Below are positions 1-10,457 of a stretch of 64,000 nt of DNA, in pieces. The notes below the pieces were generated by a model. That model saw only the letters and a list, made by a program, of their open reading frames with translations, made no database searches and was not told the origin of the DNA. Origin of the DNA: Planctomycetota bacterium (lineage in GTDB: Bacteria > Planctomycetota > Planctomycetia > Pirellulales > Lacipirellulaceae); assembly GCA_024278955.1 (NCBI GenBank), contig JAJRSE010000142.1, forward strand, positions 1 through 64,000. The letters are read 5' to 3'. Each line of letters opens with the position of its first letter. The first letter of the stretch is position 1. The position numbers were made by a program, and so were the translations under genes.

Positions 1-30
1 ACGACAACGCACCCTACCTCCTGAACTTTG

Positions 31-220
31 TTTCCTTCGTGCTCTTCGTGGTTGAAAATCCCCAGCCTTTTTCCGTGAGCGGTTACAACTCTTCTGCACA
101 CGTCGCTCTCGAACCGGCCAAAAACAACCTTTGCATCGCCACCCCGAAAATGCGATAATCTTCAACGCAGAAAAAACTTTCCAACACCACCTCTGCGCTC
201 TCCGCGAACTCCGCGGTAAA
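31..220. repeat. Cluster of short dispersed intergenic repeat words
   Basis: Positions 31-55 read, on the minus strand, as an ACCACGAAGAGCACGAAGG word. Positions 74-86 hold CGTGAGCGGTTAC. Positions 191-220 read on the minus strand as TTTACCGCGGAGTTCGCGGA followed by GAGCGCAGAG. Related words recur in this window at 20270-20328 and 20714-20912, always outside genes. They are imperfect tandem repeats of about 9-10 bases. I see no credible coding sequence in 1-642. Confidence 0.6.
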
Positions 221-363
221 TCCCCCTTGAAGCATCGCCAATAATATTGTCCCAACAAGAGTCACCAAAAACCCTAAATCCACCCCATTTTGTCCCAGCT
301 ATCATGCAAAAAACCCTACGATTCACGATCCAATCGAAAATCACAAGGGGCAAAACCACTGAA

Positions 364-410
364 TTTTGTCCCAAAACATGGGACCCCTACCAACCGGACA
401 AAACCCCATT
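364..410 (-). repeat. Dispersed repeat, TGGGGTTTTGTCC family, copy 1
   Basis: This 47-base block is nearly identical to the reverse complement of 20070-20116 and clearly related to 5515-5546. The shared core is AATGGGGTTTTGTCC, a short variable spacer, then GGTAGGGGTCCCATG. The flanks (250-370) carry further TTTTGTCCC words, as do the flanks of the 20 kb copy. All copies are intergenic. The function is unknown. Confidence 0.7.
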
Positions 411-534
411 CGGGGGGCCACTTGCCGAACAAAAAAGCCCAGAACCTGCCAAATCCCAACGAAAATCAAACATCCCACATCAAACATTCCATGATTGTCC
501 TCACCCCTTTTCAGAAATTTGCCGATATTTCCTC

Positions 535-579
535 TTGCAAGAAGCACTGAACACTTCTACAGTATTCGTACGTACAGTA
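535..579 (+). promoter_or_regulatory. Candidate recA promoter with direct-repeat operator
   Basis: TTGCAA (535-540) and TACAGT (558-563) are separated by 17 bases and could be -35 and -10 boxes. The -10 lies inside the first of two exact TACAGTA copies (558-564 and 573-579), 15 bases apart start to start. GTAC also occurs three times at 568-580. A direct repeat over the promoter of recA is what a LexA-type SOS operator could look like, but the motif matches none of the LexA boxes I know exactly. Confidence 0.35.
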
Positions 580-642
580 CTCAGGAACGCGGCAACTGCC
601 GCTTGCATCGCTACTTCTTCTATTGGATAAAGGGCCTAAATC

Positions 643-1803
643 ATGGTGACCGCTACCGCAACTAGAAACAACTCGACTAACAAGGCTCCGACCCCCAGCA
701 TGGCAAAGAAACAGAAAAGCAAAGGACGTAAATCCTCCTCCGAAAAGAAACCCGTCGACCAAGTTTTCGAGGGCAGCGAAGAGCTACGGCATACCCTCGC
801 AGCCATCGAAAAACAGTTTGGCGAAGGCTCGATCATGCCCTTGGGCAAAGATCAAATGCGACGCATCGAGGGCATCTCTACTGGCAGCCTCTCGCTCGAC
901 ATCGCTTTAGGCGGGCAAGGCATCCCCTGTGGACGAATCATCGAAGTCTACGGCCCTGAGTCCAGCGGCAAAACAACGCTCGCACTACACGTCATTGCAG
1001 AGTCTCAAAAAAATGGCGGCATCGCCGCATTTGTCGATGCCGAGCATGCCCTCGACCCGAGCTGGGCAAAAAAGCTGGGCGTTAATCTTGAAACTTTACT
1101 TGTCAGCCAACCTGGCTACGGTGAAGAGGCCATGCAAATCACCGAAATGCTAATCAAAAGTAACGCCGTCGACGTCATCGTCATCGACTCCGTCGCCGCA
1201 CTTGTTCCTAAGCGAGAACTCGATGGCGAAATCGGCGACTCCCACGTCGGCCTCCAGGCAAGGCTTATGAGCCAAACCATGCGTAAACTTACCGGGGCGA
1301 TTGCCAAGTCGAAGACTTCCGTGATCTTCATCAACCAGATTCGCGAAAAAATCGGCGTCATGTTTGGCAGCCCCGAGACAACCCCAGGAGGACGGGCCCT
1401 GAAATTCTACTCTTCCTGCCGCATCGATGTCCGGCGCATCGGGCAACTCAAAGATGGCGAAGATATCGTCGGTCAGCGCGTCCGAGCGAAAGTCGTAAAA
1501 AACAAGGTCGCCCCACCGTTCCGCGTCGCCGAGTTCGACATGATGCACACCAACGGAATCAGCTACGAAGGCGACATCATCGATCTGGGCATCGAACAAA
1601 AAATTGTCATTCGTAGCGGAGCATGGTTCCGCTACGGAGACATGCAGCTAGGCCAGGGAAAAGAGAAATCCCGGGCCTTCCTAAAAGAGAACCCAAAAAT
1701 CACCGAGGAGATCAAGCAAAAAATTCTCGCAGCAGGCGGTTTCAACGACCTCCTCACCGCCTCCACGAGCCAGAGCAGCGCCTCCGAGGACGACGACCAG
1801 TAA
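643..1803 (+). CDS. recA: Recombinase RecA
   Basis: RecA is the ATP-dependent strand-exchange protein of homologous recombination and the co-protease that triggers the SOS response, acting on single-stranded DNA in the cytoplasm. The 386 residues include Walker [10 protein letters not shown] at about 104-112, the segment [12 protein letters not shown], the [14 protein letters not shown] region and the usual acidic C-terminus (SEDDDQ). The protein carries about 38 extra lysine/serine-rich residues before the conserved core compared with E. coli RecA. ATG 643 has AAAGGG about 8 bases upstream. An in-frame ATG at 700 would shorten the extension. It stands alone, and thiC follows after about 310 bases. 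Confidence 0.97.
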   Translation: MVTATATRNNSTNKAPTPSMAKKQKSKGRKSSSEKKPVDQVFEGSEELRHTLAAIEKQFGEGSIMPLGKDQMRRIEGISTGSLSLDIALGGQGIPCGRIIEVYGPESSGKTTLALHVIAESQKNGGIAAFVDAEHALDPSWAKKLGVNLETLLVSQPGYGEEAMQITEMLIKSNAVDVIVIDSVAALVPKRELDGEIGDSHVGLQARLMSQTMRKLTGAIAKSKTSVIFINQIREKIGVMFGSPETTPGGRALKFYSSCRIDVRRIGQLKDGEDIVGQRVRAKVVKNKVAPPFRVAEFDMMHTNGISYEGDIIDLGIEQKIVIRSGAWFRYGDMQLGQGKEKSRAFLKENPKITEEIKQKILAAGGFNDLLTASTSQSSASEDDDQ

Positions 1804-3498
<1,695 letters not shown>

Positions 3499-3619
3499 AA
3501 ATAATCCCACCTAAATAATCTCAGTACTCACCTAAGCACACCTGCCAAAACAGCGAAGATGATGTCGACGCATCTTCGTCCCACCTCCTTCCTTTTGATT
3601 CGAGCCAAAGGAACCTGCC

Positions 3620-3973
3620 ATGAAGTGTTTAGCAACGATCGCGACCCTCGGGCTATTGATCACCGGTTGCCAGGGCAAGCACGCGTCTACTCCCGAGTCT
3701 TCACCTGCTGTCGAAGTGACACCTACTGCTTTTAATCCTGAAGGGGGCCCAACGGTAACGTTCGAGGTTCCTGACATGATGTGTGAGTATTCATGTGTCG
3801 ATGCGGTAAAGACGGCCTTGGGTAAGCAACCTGGCGTGAAACAAGTTAAGGTTGACTTCGAGACCAGGCAGGCGACCGTTGTTGTCGACCAGACAACTTT
3901 CAACGGAGAGGCGGCAGTGGCAATTTTGGTTGACTATCAGTTCACCAATTCCAAAATGCAAAAAGTTGACTAA
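3620..3973 (+). CDS. Lipoprotein with heavy-metal-associated (HMA) domain
   Basis: The 117-residue protein starts with a lipoprotein signal peptide (ATLGLLITGC, lipobox Cys at residue 18), so it is probably membrane-anchored on the outer face of a membrane. After a Pro/Ser-rich linker, residues 45-117 resemble a ferredoxin-like HMA domain. The metal-binding loop reads MMCEYSC, a CX3C spacing in place of the usual CX2C of Atx1/CopZ-type domains. It is likely a metal-binding or metal-sensing protein, but copper specificity is a guess. AAAGGAACC lies just before the ATG. It converges with the following MFS gene, 15 bases away. Confidence 0.8.
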   Translation: MKCLATIATLGLLITGCQGKHASTPESSPAVEVTPTAFNPEGGPTVTFEVPDMMCEYSCVDAVKTALGKQPGVKQVKVDFETRQATVVVDQTTFNGEAAVAILVDYQFTNSKMQKVD

Positions 3974-3988
3974 GCTGAGCGGCGTTTT

Positions 3989-5356
3989 CTACTTGTTGAG
4001 CGTCTCGCTTTGAGGATGGTAGAACAAGGCGACCGGTAGCATGAGCATACCGATGAACAAGAACATCACGCTTATTGGCAAGTTTTGTTCTTTGATGAGC
4101 ACCGAAAAGCCCCAGTAGAGAGCGGACGAAAGCAAGACGCCAATCCAGTTGGCTTGGTTCATAACCGCGATCATGCGTCCCTTCTTGTCCTCAGGTGGCC
4201 GCGATTGCAGAAAAACTTGAAGCGGCACCGCAAAAAATCCAGTAAAAATTCCTAGCAAGAGCAAAGTCCCTAAGCTTCCCCAGAAGCCGAGCCATTGCCC
4301 TGCCTCGCCCAGGCCTGGCAAATGGGTCAACTGCCCTCCCGCATCTTTGAGTAGCTGGATGTTACCGCTGGCTGGGATGGCGAGAAGTGCGAGACAAACC
4401 AGCATTCCGATGCTCCCAACGCGAATTAGCCCGAAGCTGACTTTTCCTCCCGAGATGAGTCCCCCGGTGGCACATCCGATCGCAATGCCGACACCAATCA
4501 TGCCTGCCAAGATGCTTGTAAAGTTGTCGTCAAGAGCGAGCGCACTCTTGCCCAAGATATTAACCGCCGAAGGAACCATGCCTGCCAAGAGCCAGAAAAT
4601 GCTCGACACGACCAATGCCATTAGCAGCGGTCGATCTTTTTTTAGAAGCGATCGCATGTCGTGCGGCACCGTGAAAGAGGAAGCCTCGCATTTGAGGGCC
4701 GGATTCGCCGGCGGCACTCGGCGGACTAACAGCGAAGTGACGGTTCCCACGACGGCAATCGAAATGCATACGATCGAACCGATCCAAAGTTGGTCGCGGA
4801 ACTCCTTGAGAAGAACTCCCGCTACGACGGTCCCGAAGATGATGGCCAAGAAAGTTGTCATTAAGATGAAGCCGTTTGCGCGAGGCAAATCGCTTTCTCT
4901 GAGCATTTCGGGCAAGATGCCGTACTTAGCAGGGCCAAAGAATGCGCTTTGGCCGCCCATTAAGAACAAGACACAATACAAGAAGACAAGACTTTGGTTG
5001 TTGGAGTAGAGGGCAAAACCGATTGCCCCTAAATACATAACCGCGATTTCGGCAACCTTGCACGCCACGACGATCCCGCGTTTGCCGTATTTATCGGACA
5101 GATAGCCGGCGATGCCGGTGAGCATCAGAAATGGAGCTGCGAATACAAGCATCGGCAACCACTGCTTGTCATCAAACTCTTCGCCACCACTTCCGACGGT
5201 TGCCGTGATTGAGAGTAGCAGAATCAGCTGTTTGAACAGGTTGTCGTTGAAAGCGCCGAAGAATTGGGTGACGGTCATGCCCCAAAAACTTCGGTCGGCA
5301 TAGAGTGAGGGCAGGGCAGGGGAGTCGTTGCGATCTGGCGTTTGCGTGTTGGTCAT
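3989..5356 (-). CDS. MFS transporter, LplT-like
   Basis: This is a 455-residue major facilitator with about 12 hydrophobic segments. The N-terminus (FWGMTVTQFFGAFNDNLFKQ) is typical of the LplT group, which flips lysophospholipids across the inner membrane in proteobacteria. A GYLSDKYGKRGI loop between helices 2 and 3 matches the MFS motif A region. The acyltransferase (Aas) that often accompanies or is fused to LplT is absent here, so the substrate is unproven. The start has no clear ribosome binding site. It is transcribed alone toward the HMA lipoprotein gene. Confidence 0.85.
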   Translation of the reverse strand: MTNTQTPDRNDSPALPSLYADRSFWGMTVTQFFGAFNDNLFKQLILLLSITATVGSGGEEFDDKQWLPMLVFAAPFLMLTGIAGYLSDKYGKRGIVVACKVAEIAVMYLGAIGFALYSNNQSLVFLYCVLFLMGGQSAFFGPAKYGILPEMLRESDLPRANGFILMTTFLAIIFGTVVAGVLLKEFRDQLWIGSIVCISIAVVGTVTSLLVRRVPPANPALKCEASSFTVPHDMRSLLKKDRPLLMALVVSSIFWLLAGMVPSAVNILGKSALALDDNFTSILAGMIGVGIAIGCATGGLISGGKVSFGLIRVGSIGMLVCLALLAIPASGNIQLLKDAGGQLTHLPGLGEAGQWLGFWGSLGTLLLLGIFTGFFAVPLQVFLQSRPPEDKKGRMIAVMNQANWIGVLLSSALYWGFSVLIKEQNLPISVMFLFIGMLMLPVALFYHPQSETLNK

Positions 5357-5514
5357 GAGGGGGCAGACAAAAGGGAAATGCAGAAAGTCGCAAAAATGGA
5401 TCCGAAGCTTCTTTTTCCGCTATTTGTTGCGAGATGGGAATAGACGTTAGCCTTTCATTTTCTGGAGTGGCGTCTGACGTTTCTTTTCTCGGACCTCCCG
5501 GCTCAGCCCTCCTG

Positions 5515-5546
5515 AATGGGGTTTTGCCCATCCGTAGGGGCCTCCT
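5515..5546 (+). repeat. Dispersed repeat, TGGGGTTTTGTCC family, copy 2
   Basis: This copy reads AATGGGGTTTTGCCCATCCG followed by TAGGGGCCTC, matching the cores at 364-410 (inverted) and 20070-20116. It lies upstream of the MFS gene, next to the hairpin at 5562-5593. Confidence 0.6.
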
Positions 5547-5550
5547 TGTT

Positions 5551-5593
5551 GAGACAAAAATGCAGCCCGGACGATAACCATCGCCCGGGCTGC
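5551..5593 (-). terminator. Rho-independent terminator acting on the minus strand
   Basis: GCAGCCCGG (5562-5570) and CCGGGCTGC (5585-5593) form a perfect 9-bp stem, extended inward by GAT/ATC pairing. On the minus strand the stem is followed by ATTTTTGTCTC. No confident minus-strand gene ends just upstream. The nearest open frame is 5610-5804 (-). Confidence 0.65.
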
Positions 5594-5609
5594 GACCCCC
5601 CTGGGTATA

Positions 5610-5804
5610 TCATGCGATCGGGATGTCGCTAGCACGTCTAGAGAACTTGTCCGATCGGGTGCTTCGTGTGAGCTTTTGAATTATCGGCCGCCCGACTTCT
5701 CCGCTTTCGTAAAGTTTACCAATTACCCAAGGTTTACCGCCTCTGGTAGCGGCGCTTGTTTTACAGCACGCAGCCGGACGAGTTTGCCACTCAAGTGCTA
5801 GCAT
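5610..5804 (-). CDS. Possible small basic protein, unrecognised
   Basis: This is a 64-codon frame from ATG 5804, or 77 codons from a TTG at 5843. It ends 17 bases before a good minus-strand terminator hairpin. The predicted product is rich in Arg, Lys and Ser and contains TSAATRGGKPWVIGKL. I do not recognise it. The only support for a real gene is the terminator and the weak AGGCGAG before the ATG. It could instead be a non-coding RNA or nothing. Confidence 0.22.
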   Translation of the reverse strand: MLALEWQTRPAACCKTSAATRGGKPWVIGKLYESGEVGRPIIQKLTRSTRSDKFSRRASDIPIA

Positions 5805-5836
5805 CTCGCCTGCGATCGTCCGACTACGAACGATTT

Positions 5837-5863
5837 TTGACAATACCGTTCATAAAGTATACG
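5837..5863 (+). promoter_or_regulatory. Candidate promoter of the stator-like operon
   Basis: TTGACA at 5837-5842 is followed after 15 bases by TATACG (5858-5863), about 100 bases before the GTG start at 5963. The -35 match is perfect but the spacer is short, so the exact -10 is uncertain. Confidence 0.4.
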
Positions 5864-5962
5864 GCTTGCGCCGATTGTGAGGGTAGACGAATTGGCGGGG
5901 GTCGGCGTGCGCTGGCAATTGTCCGTAGGTTCCAATCGCGGTTGTAAAAAAGGAGACTCACT

Positions 5963-7465
5963 GTGTCTCGAGTTACTTCATTCTCTGAGTGGTTACTTCG
6001 CCAAGGCCTCATCTGGGGCAGCCTTGCTTCGCTCGCGTTTTATGCGTTCATTGTTCAAGGGGCTCCCGACGGGTCTTTTGCCCAGCAATACTTTGCTGGG
6101 CATACGGTTGCCTATTGTGCGACTGTGCTCTTCTTTGTGGGTGCTGCCGAGCTGCTGATCCGATGGCTAGGGCTTACGCTACAGCTTACCTCTCTCGAAG
6201 GCATCCAACTGCCTAACGCTGCTCCCGGCGGCGAAGAAGCGGAAAAGGCTGGCGGATTCTTGGCCAGCTTGGAAAATATTTCAGGAACGTTGCAAGACAG
6301 CTACTTAGTTCGGCGGCTTCGCAATGCTCTTCAATACGTTCAAGGCAAAGCTTCGGCCGATACGCTTGAGCCCCACCTTCGATACTTAGAAGATCTCGAC
6401 CAGTCGCGAATGCATCAAGGTTATGCCCTGGTGCGAATCATCGTCTCGACGATTCCTATTCTTGGCTTTCTAGGTACGGTTATCGGTATTACGCTCGCGA
6501 TTGGGAAAATGGACCTTTCAGGCTCGTCCATGGATGAGTCGCTCCCAGCCGTGGTTTCTGGGTTGAGTGTCGCTTTCGACACCACGGCCCTAGCTCTTTC
6601 GCTATCAACTGTTCTTCTCTTCATCAAGTTTGGTGTCGAGCGAGTGGAGCATCGCCTTCTCTCAGCTGTCGATGCCAACGCATCGCGACAACTGATCGGT
6701 CGCTTCCGCCAATACGGCAGCGAAAACGATCCTCACTTGGCTTCGGTCCGTCGTATCTCGGAGAAGTTACTTGAGACGGTCGAGACTAGTGTTGCCAAGC
6801 AGGAAGGTTCGCTTCAGCGTGCCTTTGCCGAGAGCAGTCAACAGTGGTCGAACATTCTCGCCAGCACGGCTTCGACTTTAGATGAAGCGCTCTCGAGCTC
6901 GGTGATCGAAGGTCTTACGCGACATGCCGAGGCCCTCAACCAAGGGGTCGAACACCATGCCAGCAAGCTAGAAGGCACTCTGATTAAACATGCCGAGCTT
7001 CTTAACGAAGGGCTCGTCCAACACACCTCGGCCCTGACCGAGGCCGAGACCAAACTTGCCGAGGAGAATCGTCGCCACTTGGGCGATGTCGAGGCAGCTG
7101 TTGGCGAAGCGATGCTTGTTGCCAGCACTCGACAAGAAAAGCTGATCAAACAAAGCGAAGACTTGCTCAAAGAGATGCAGGTAGCGCTCATCGAATCGGC
7201 GGGCACCAGCGTAGCTCAGCAAGAGCAACTAATTAAGCAAGGCGAGGTCTTGCTGAAAATTGTCGAGGCTACCGCTCACATCAAGCAGCTCGAAGATTCG
7301 CTTAACAGCAACTTGAGTGCGTTGGCAGGGGCTCACAACTTCCAGCAAACCGCTGCCGGACTTTCTGCAGCGGTCCAACTGCTTGGAGCCCAGCTGGGTG
7401 CGCCGCTTACCGTTGGTAGCGACATCGAACTTACACAAAATGAGAGTAAGAACCAAGCGGCATGA
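5963..7465 (+). CDS. MotA/TolQ/ExbB-type proton channel protein with long helical tail
   Basis: This is predicted to be the channel-forming subunit of a proton-motive-force-driven stator in the inner membrane. Of 500 residues, two hydrophobic segments lie near 15-75. The MotA/TolQ/ExbB core follows at about 140-225, with RIIVSTIPILGFLGTVIGIT and PAVVSGLSVAFDTTALALSL giving the paired family helices. Residues 240-490 are predicted helical and charged, with repeats of the type EGLxxHAxxLNxGVEHHASK, an extension absent from TolQ, ExbB and MotA. The start is GTG 5963 with AGGAG 8 bases upstream. An ATGA overlap with the next gene shows translational coupling. Confidence 0.88.
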   Translation: MSRVTSFSEWLLRQGLIWGSLASLAFYAFIVQGAPDGSFAQQYFAGHTVAYCATVLFFVGAAELLIRWLGLTLQLTSLEGIQLPNAAPGGEEAEKAGGFLASLENISGTLQDSYLVRRLRNALQYVQGKASADTLEPHLRYLEDLDQSRMHQGYALVRIIVSTIPILGFLGTVIGITLAIGKMDLSGSSMDESLPAVVSGLSVAFDTTALALSLSTVLLFIKFGVERVEHRLLSAVDANASRQLIGRFRQYGSENDPHLASVRRISEKLLETVETSVAKQEGSLQRAFAESSQQWSNILASTASTLDEALSSSVIEGLTRHAEALNQGVEHHASKLEGTLIKHAELLNEGLVQHTSALTEAETKLAEENRRHLGDVEAAVGEAMLVASTRQEKLIKQSEDLLKEMQVALIESAGTSVAQQEQLIKQGEVLLKIVEATAHIKQLEDSLNSNLSALAGAHNFQQTAAGLSAAVQLLGAQLGAPLTVGSDIELTQNESKNQAA

Positions 7466-9366
7466 AACAACACGCGTCCAGCGAAAATTCGAACGCAAGT
7501 GTTCTGTTCCCATTTCTTGCCGTCCTACTCTGCACCATGGGAGCCCTGCTAGTGCTGCTCGTCGTGCTTGCACAGAGTGCCGGACGGCGGGCGGTTGTCG
7601 AACTGGCCGAGCCTGCACCTGAAGCTCCGCCAGTGGTCCAAGTAGACAACACCGAGGCGGACGAATTGGCTCGGCAGTTGGACGCAATCTACCTTTTGCA
7701 GAAAAATCTTCGCAAGTACCAGGAGCAAGCCAAGGAAAAAGTCCAAGAAGAGCAAAACCGCCTGAGTCACTTAGAAGATCATACGCGTCGACTAGAACAC
7801 GAACTGGCTCGCCTTTCCTTGGCTGCCCAGCAACTCGAAGCGACCGAAAAAGATCAGTCGGTTGATCAGCAACAGGCCGAGAACGAGCTTGCTCGGCTGC
7901 AAGAGTTGATCGAAGAGACTCAGCAACAGCTCGAGGAGTTGCGGGAGCAAGCAACCGGCGAGCGTTCCTATGCGATCGTACCCTACAAAGGCCCCAACGG
8001 CACCTTTCGCCAGCCGATCTATATCGAATGTTGCAAAGAGGGCGTTATCCTTCGGCCGGAAGGGATTCGTTTAGTTGCAAGCGATTTTTCTGCCGCTCAC
8101 ATGCCCGGCAATCCGCTGGCTGCTGCCATTCGAGCTTCGCGAGAGTACCTGAACGCCAAAGCTGCAAAGGCGGGACTCCCCGAACCACCCGACCCCTACC
8201 CGCTGTTGATTGTTCGCCCCGAAGGGATCCAACAGTTTTATCATGCTCGGACTGCGGTAACCTCTTGGGATTCTGATTACGGCTATGAATTTATCGGTAG
8301 CGGAGACAAACTTACGTTTCCCAATCTTGCTGATCCCCAGTTGGCCCAAGTACAAAATCACGCGGTACTCAATGCACGAGAGCAGCTAGCCCATCTGATT
8401 CGATCGGCCCCGAGCCGTTTCCACGGCATCGGCTCCGGGGGGGGTAGCTCCATGGCTTCTGGCGGGGAAACCGGTTCTTATGGAAACGGTGCCGGCAGCG
8501 GCAGCGAACCTAACAGCTACGGGTTGCTTGCCCAATCGGCTGAAGGAGAATCGGGAAGCGGCAACGGTTCGGCGAGCGGCCAATCGGGAGGGAGCCCTGG
8601 GACCGAGCAAGGCGACTATCAATTTGGTGCTGCCGCGGGCAATGCTTCAGAAGGTGGGGAAGCTTTTGGCGGAGAATTTGGGGAAGACTCTCTCGCAGGC
8701 GGAGTGGCGGGCGAAGCATCCGATTCCGGCGGTGGTGCTCGTGGCGAAGCGGGCTCGAAGGATGGAGAAAACGCAGGAGCGGGATCTGAAGCAAGCAGCT
8801 TAGCCGAGGCAGGCGGCCAATCGGTTCCAGGTGGTTCCCCAGGGGGTTCTTCCAGCTCGGGAAGCTCAACAGGATCTGCATCTGGCGGCCAGGCTCAGGG
8901 TTCGCCCGGAAGCATGAATGCATCCAGCAGCCAAGTGAAAAGTATTGCAGAGTCGCAAGGCAAAAATTGGGCCATCGAAGGCGGGGCGCGCGGAGCGGTG
9001 CCAATTCGCCGTCCCATTCAGGTTGTGGTACGCGAGAATCAGCTAGCGCTACTTCCTAGCCGGCACGATCGAGACGGAGTTGGAGCGACCGGGACACTTA
9101 TTTCGCTCGACCAATCAACAAAAAAAATCTCGGATGAGTTTGTTGAAGCCTTAAGAGCCCGGGTCAACGAATGGGGACTCGCAGGCAACGGTTTGTATTG
9201 GCGCCCCGTCTTAGAGTTGCGTATCGGCCCTGGTGCTGCCCAGACGGCTCGTGGAGTCACTCAACTGCTAAAGGGGAGCGGAGTTGAAGTGAAAATTTCA
9301 GAATCAGCATCACTGAGCCCGCAAGTTCAAGCTCTCAAGGGAGGTCGTGCTAATGCGACACGATAG
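7462..9366 (+). CDS. Single-pass membrane protein with coiled coil and Gly/Ser-rich linker (stator partner candidate)
   Basis: No named family is recognised. Of 634 residues, a membrane helix lies at about 14-36 (LFPFLAVLLCTMGALLVLLV). A strongly predicted coiled coil spans about 50-165, and a globular domain spans about 170-320. A Gly/Ser/Ala-rich low-complexity stretch follows (about 325-480), then a C-terminal domain (about 490-634). The short N-terminus, single helix and large following region match the topology of ExbD/MotB-type stator subunits. However, the position of the conserved Asp is Ala here (PFLAVLL). It overlaps the upstream channel gene by 4 bases and the next gene by 14 bases. 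Confidence 0.8.
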   Translation: MKQHASSENSNASVLFPFLAVLLCTMGALLVLLVVLAQSAGRRAVVELAEPAPEAPPVVQVDNTEADELARQLDAIYLLQKNLRKYQEQAKEKVQEEQNRLSHLEDHTRRLEHELARLSLAAQQLEATEKDQSVDQQQAENELARLQELIEETQQQLEELREQATGERSYAIVPYKGPNGTFRQPIYIECCKEGVILRPEGIRLVASDFSAAHMPGNPLAAAIRASREYLNAKAAKAGLPEPPDPYPLLIVRPEGIQQFYHARTAVTSWDSDYGYEFIGSGDKLTFPNLADPQLAQVQNHAVLNAREQLAHLIRSAPSRFHGIGSGGGSSMASGGETGSYGNGAGSGSEPNSYGLLAQSAEGESGSGNGSASGQSGGSPGTEQGDYQFGAAAGNASEGGEAFGGEFGEDSLAGGVAGEASDSGGGARGEAGSKDGENAGAGSEASSLAEAGGQSVPGGSPGGSSSSGSSTGSASGGQAQGSPGSMNASSSQVKSIAESQGKNWAIEGGARGAVPIRRPIQVVVRENQLALLPSRHDRDGVGATGTLISLDQSTKKISDEFVEALRARVNEWGLAGNGLYWRPVLELRIGPGAAQTARGVTQLLKGSGVEVKISESASLSPQVQALKGGRANATR

Positions 9367-10426
9367 ATTCCACGAGGACGAGGATTCAGGGCAAGATTCC
9401 TTTCTCGACGTCATCGCAAACGTCGTAGGTGTTCTGATTATTCTTGTGATGTTGGTTGGCGTGCGAGCTTCGCATAGTTTGCTCGTTGCCGCGACCGATC
9501 CCCTCCCCACTCCGGCGGAAGCTTTACTTGCCGAGAATCAAAGTCCAGCCGAACCACAGGATCTTGATGCCTTACGTGACGAGCTAGACGAGGCAAACCG
9601 CCAAGCTCGTAAGGTAGATCGAGAGAACGAGAAGTTGACGGTGAAGTTAGTCAAAATGGCGGTTGAGACCGATTCTTACGAGCGACGAAGAGCCGAGCTA
9701 GCAATGCATCGTGCCGTGATTGAGGACAATATCGAGAATCGTCGCGGCCGACTCGATAGCAGCAAGCAGCAGCAGTTTGACGTGCAACGCCAGCTTCTCG
9801 AAGCCCAAATTCAGCTTGATGAAATGGCCAAGGAGCATCTCACTCTGGCAACAGCCCCTACCGCTGCCGAAGAAATCGAGTGTGTACCTACCCCGATTGC
9901 AAAAATCGTGGAAGGCGATTCCATCCATTTGCGTCTCCACAAAGGCCTCGTTTCGATTGTTCCTCTCGAAGAATTATTGGGCGAAGTCGAAAGCCGCGTC
10001 GACGATATCCGCCGTCGCCTTCAATCGCGAAACAAAGTGGTCGAGACGATTGGCCCCATCAACGGTTACCGGTTAAGGTTCACGGTGACTAAACGCATTG
10101 ACCCCGGGTCGATAGGGGGGCCAAGGGTTGGTCATCTCCAGCGAAGTGTCCACGAGCAATTCGCCCAAGTTCTTCCTGTGTCGAATGAGATCGGACAGAA
10201 CGTAGAACAGGCGTTGATGCCGGGTTCAAAATTATACAAACGCCTTCATTCCTACAAGCGACAAATGCCTGCCGTCGTGGTTTGGCTTTACACCGACAGC
10301 TTCAACGAATTTCGTCCTCTGAAGCGAGCACTCTGGGAGCAAGGAGTCTCCGTGGCAGTGCGACCTATGGAGAAAGGCTCGCTAATCGGCGCTTCGCCGA
10401 ACGGCACGAAGTCAGCAGCTCAGTGA
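9353..10426 (+). CDS. Single-pass membrane protein with ExbD-like Asp (stator partner candidate)
   Basis: About 357 residues. The membrane helix FLDVIANVVGVLIILVMLVG lies at about 17-36 and begins with an Asp in the position of the protonatable Asp of ExbD/TolR helices. A coiled coil follows (about 60-165), then a globular C-terminal domain (about 175-350). ATG 9353 has AAGGGAGGT 8 bases upstream and is preferred over GTG 9347. It closes the three-gene operon, and a convergent Rrf2 gene follows 31 bases later. Assignment to the ExbD/MotB superfamily is by topology and the Asp motif only. Confidence 0.78.
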   Translation: MRHDRFHEDEDSGQDSFLDVIANVVGVLIILVMLVGVRASHSLLVAATDPLPTPAEALLAENQSPAEPQDLDALRDELDEANRQARKVDRENEKLTVKLVKMAVETDSYERRRAELAMHRAVIEDNIENRRGRLDSSKQQQFDVQRQLLEAQIQLDEMAKEHLTLATAPTAAEEIECVPTPIAKIVEGDSIHLRLHKGLVSIVPLEELLGEVESRVDDIRRRLQSRNKVVETIGPINGYRLRFTVTKRIDPGSIGGPRVGHLQRSVHEQFAQVLPVSNEIGQNVEQALMPGSKLYKRLHSYKRQMPAVVVWLYTDSFNEFRPLKRALWEQGVSVAVRPMEKGSLIGASPNGTKSAAQ

Positions 10427-10457
10427 GTGTCAGCAGCCCAACGAGTTTCAAGTTTGT

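Noticed and set aside
247..630. 127-codon open frame upstream of recA (+)
   Set aside because: It runs through dispersed repeats and ends just before recA. Composition and lack of any recognisable domain suggest a chance frame.
5963..10426. Zorya-type defence system (ZorA/ZorB-like)
   Set aside because: The channel protein with a long tail recalls ZorA, but the two partners are not clear MotB/OmpA-type proteins. No ZorC, ZorD or ZorE-like helicase or nuclease gene is adjacent.
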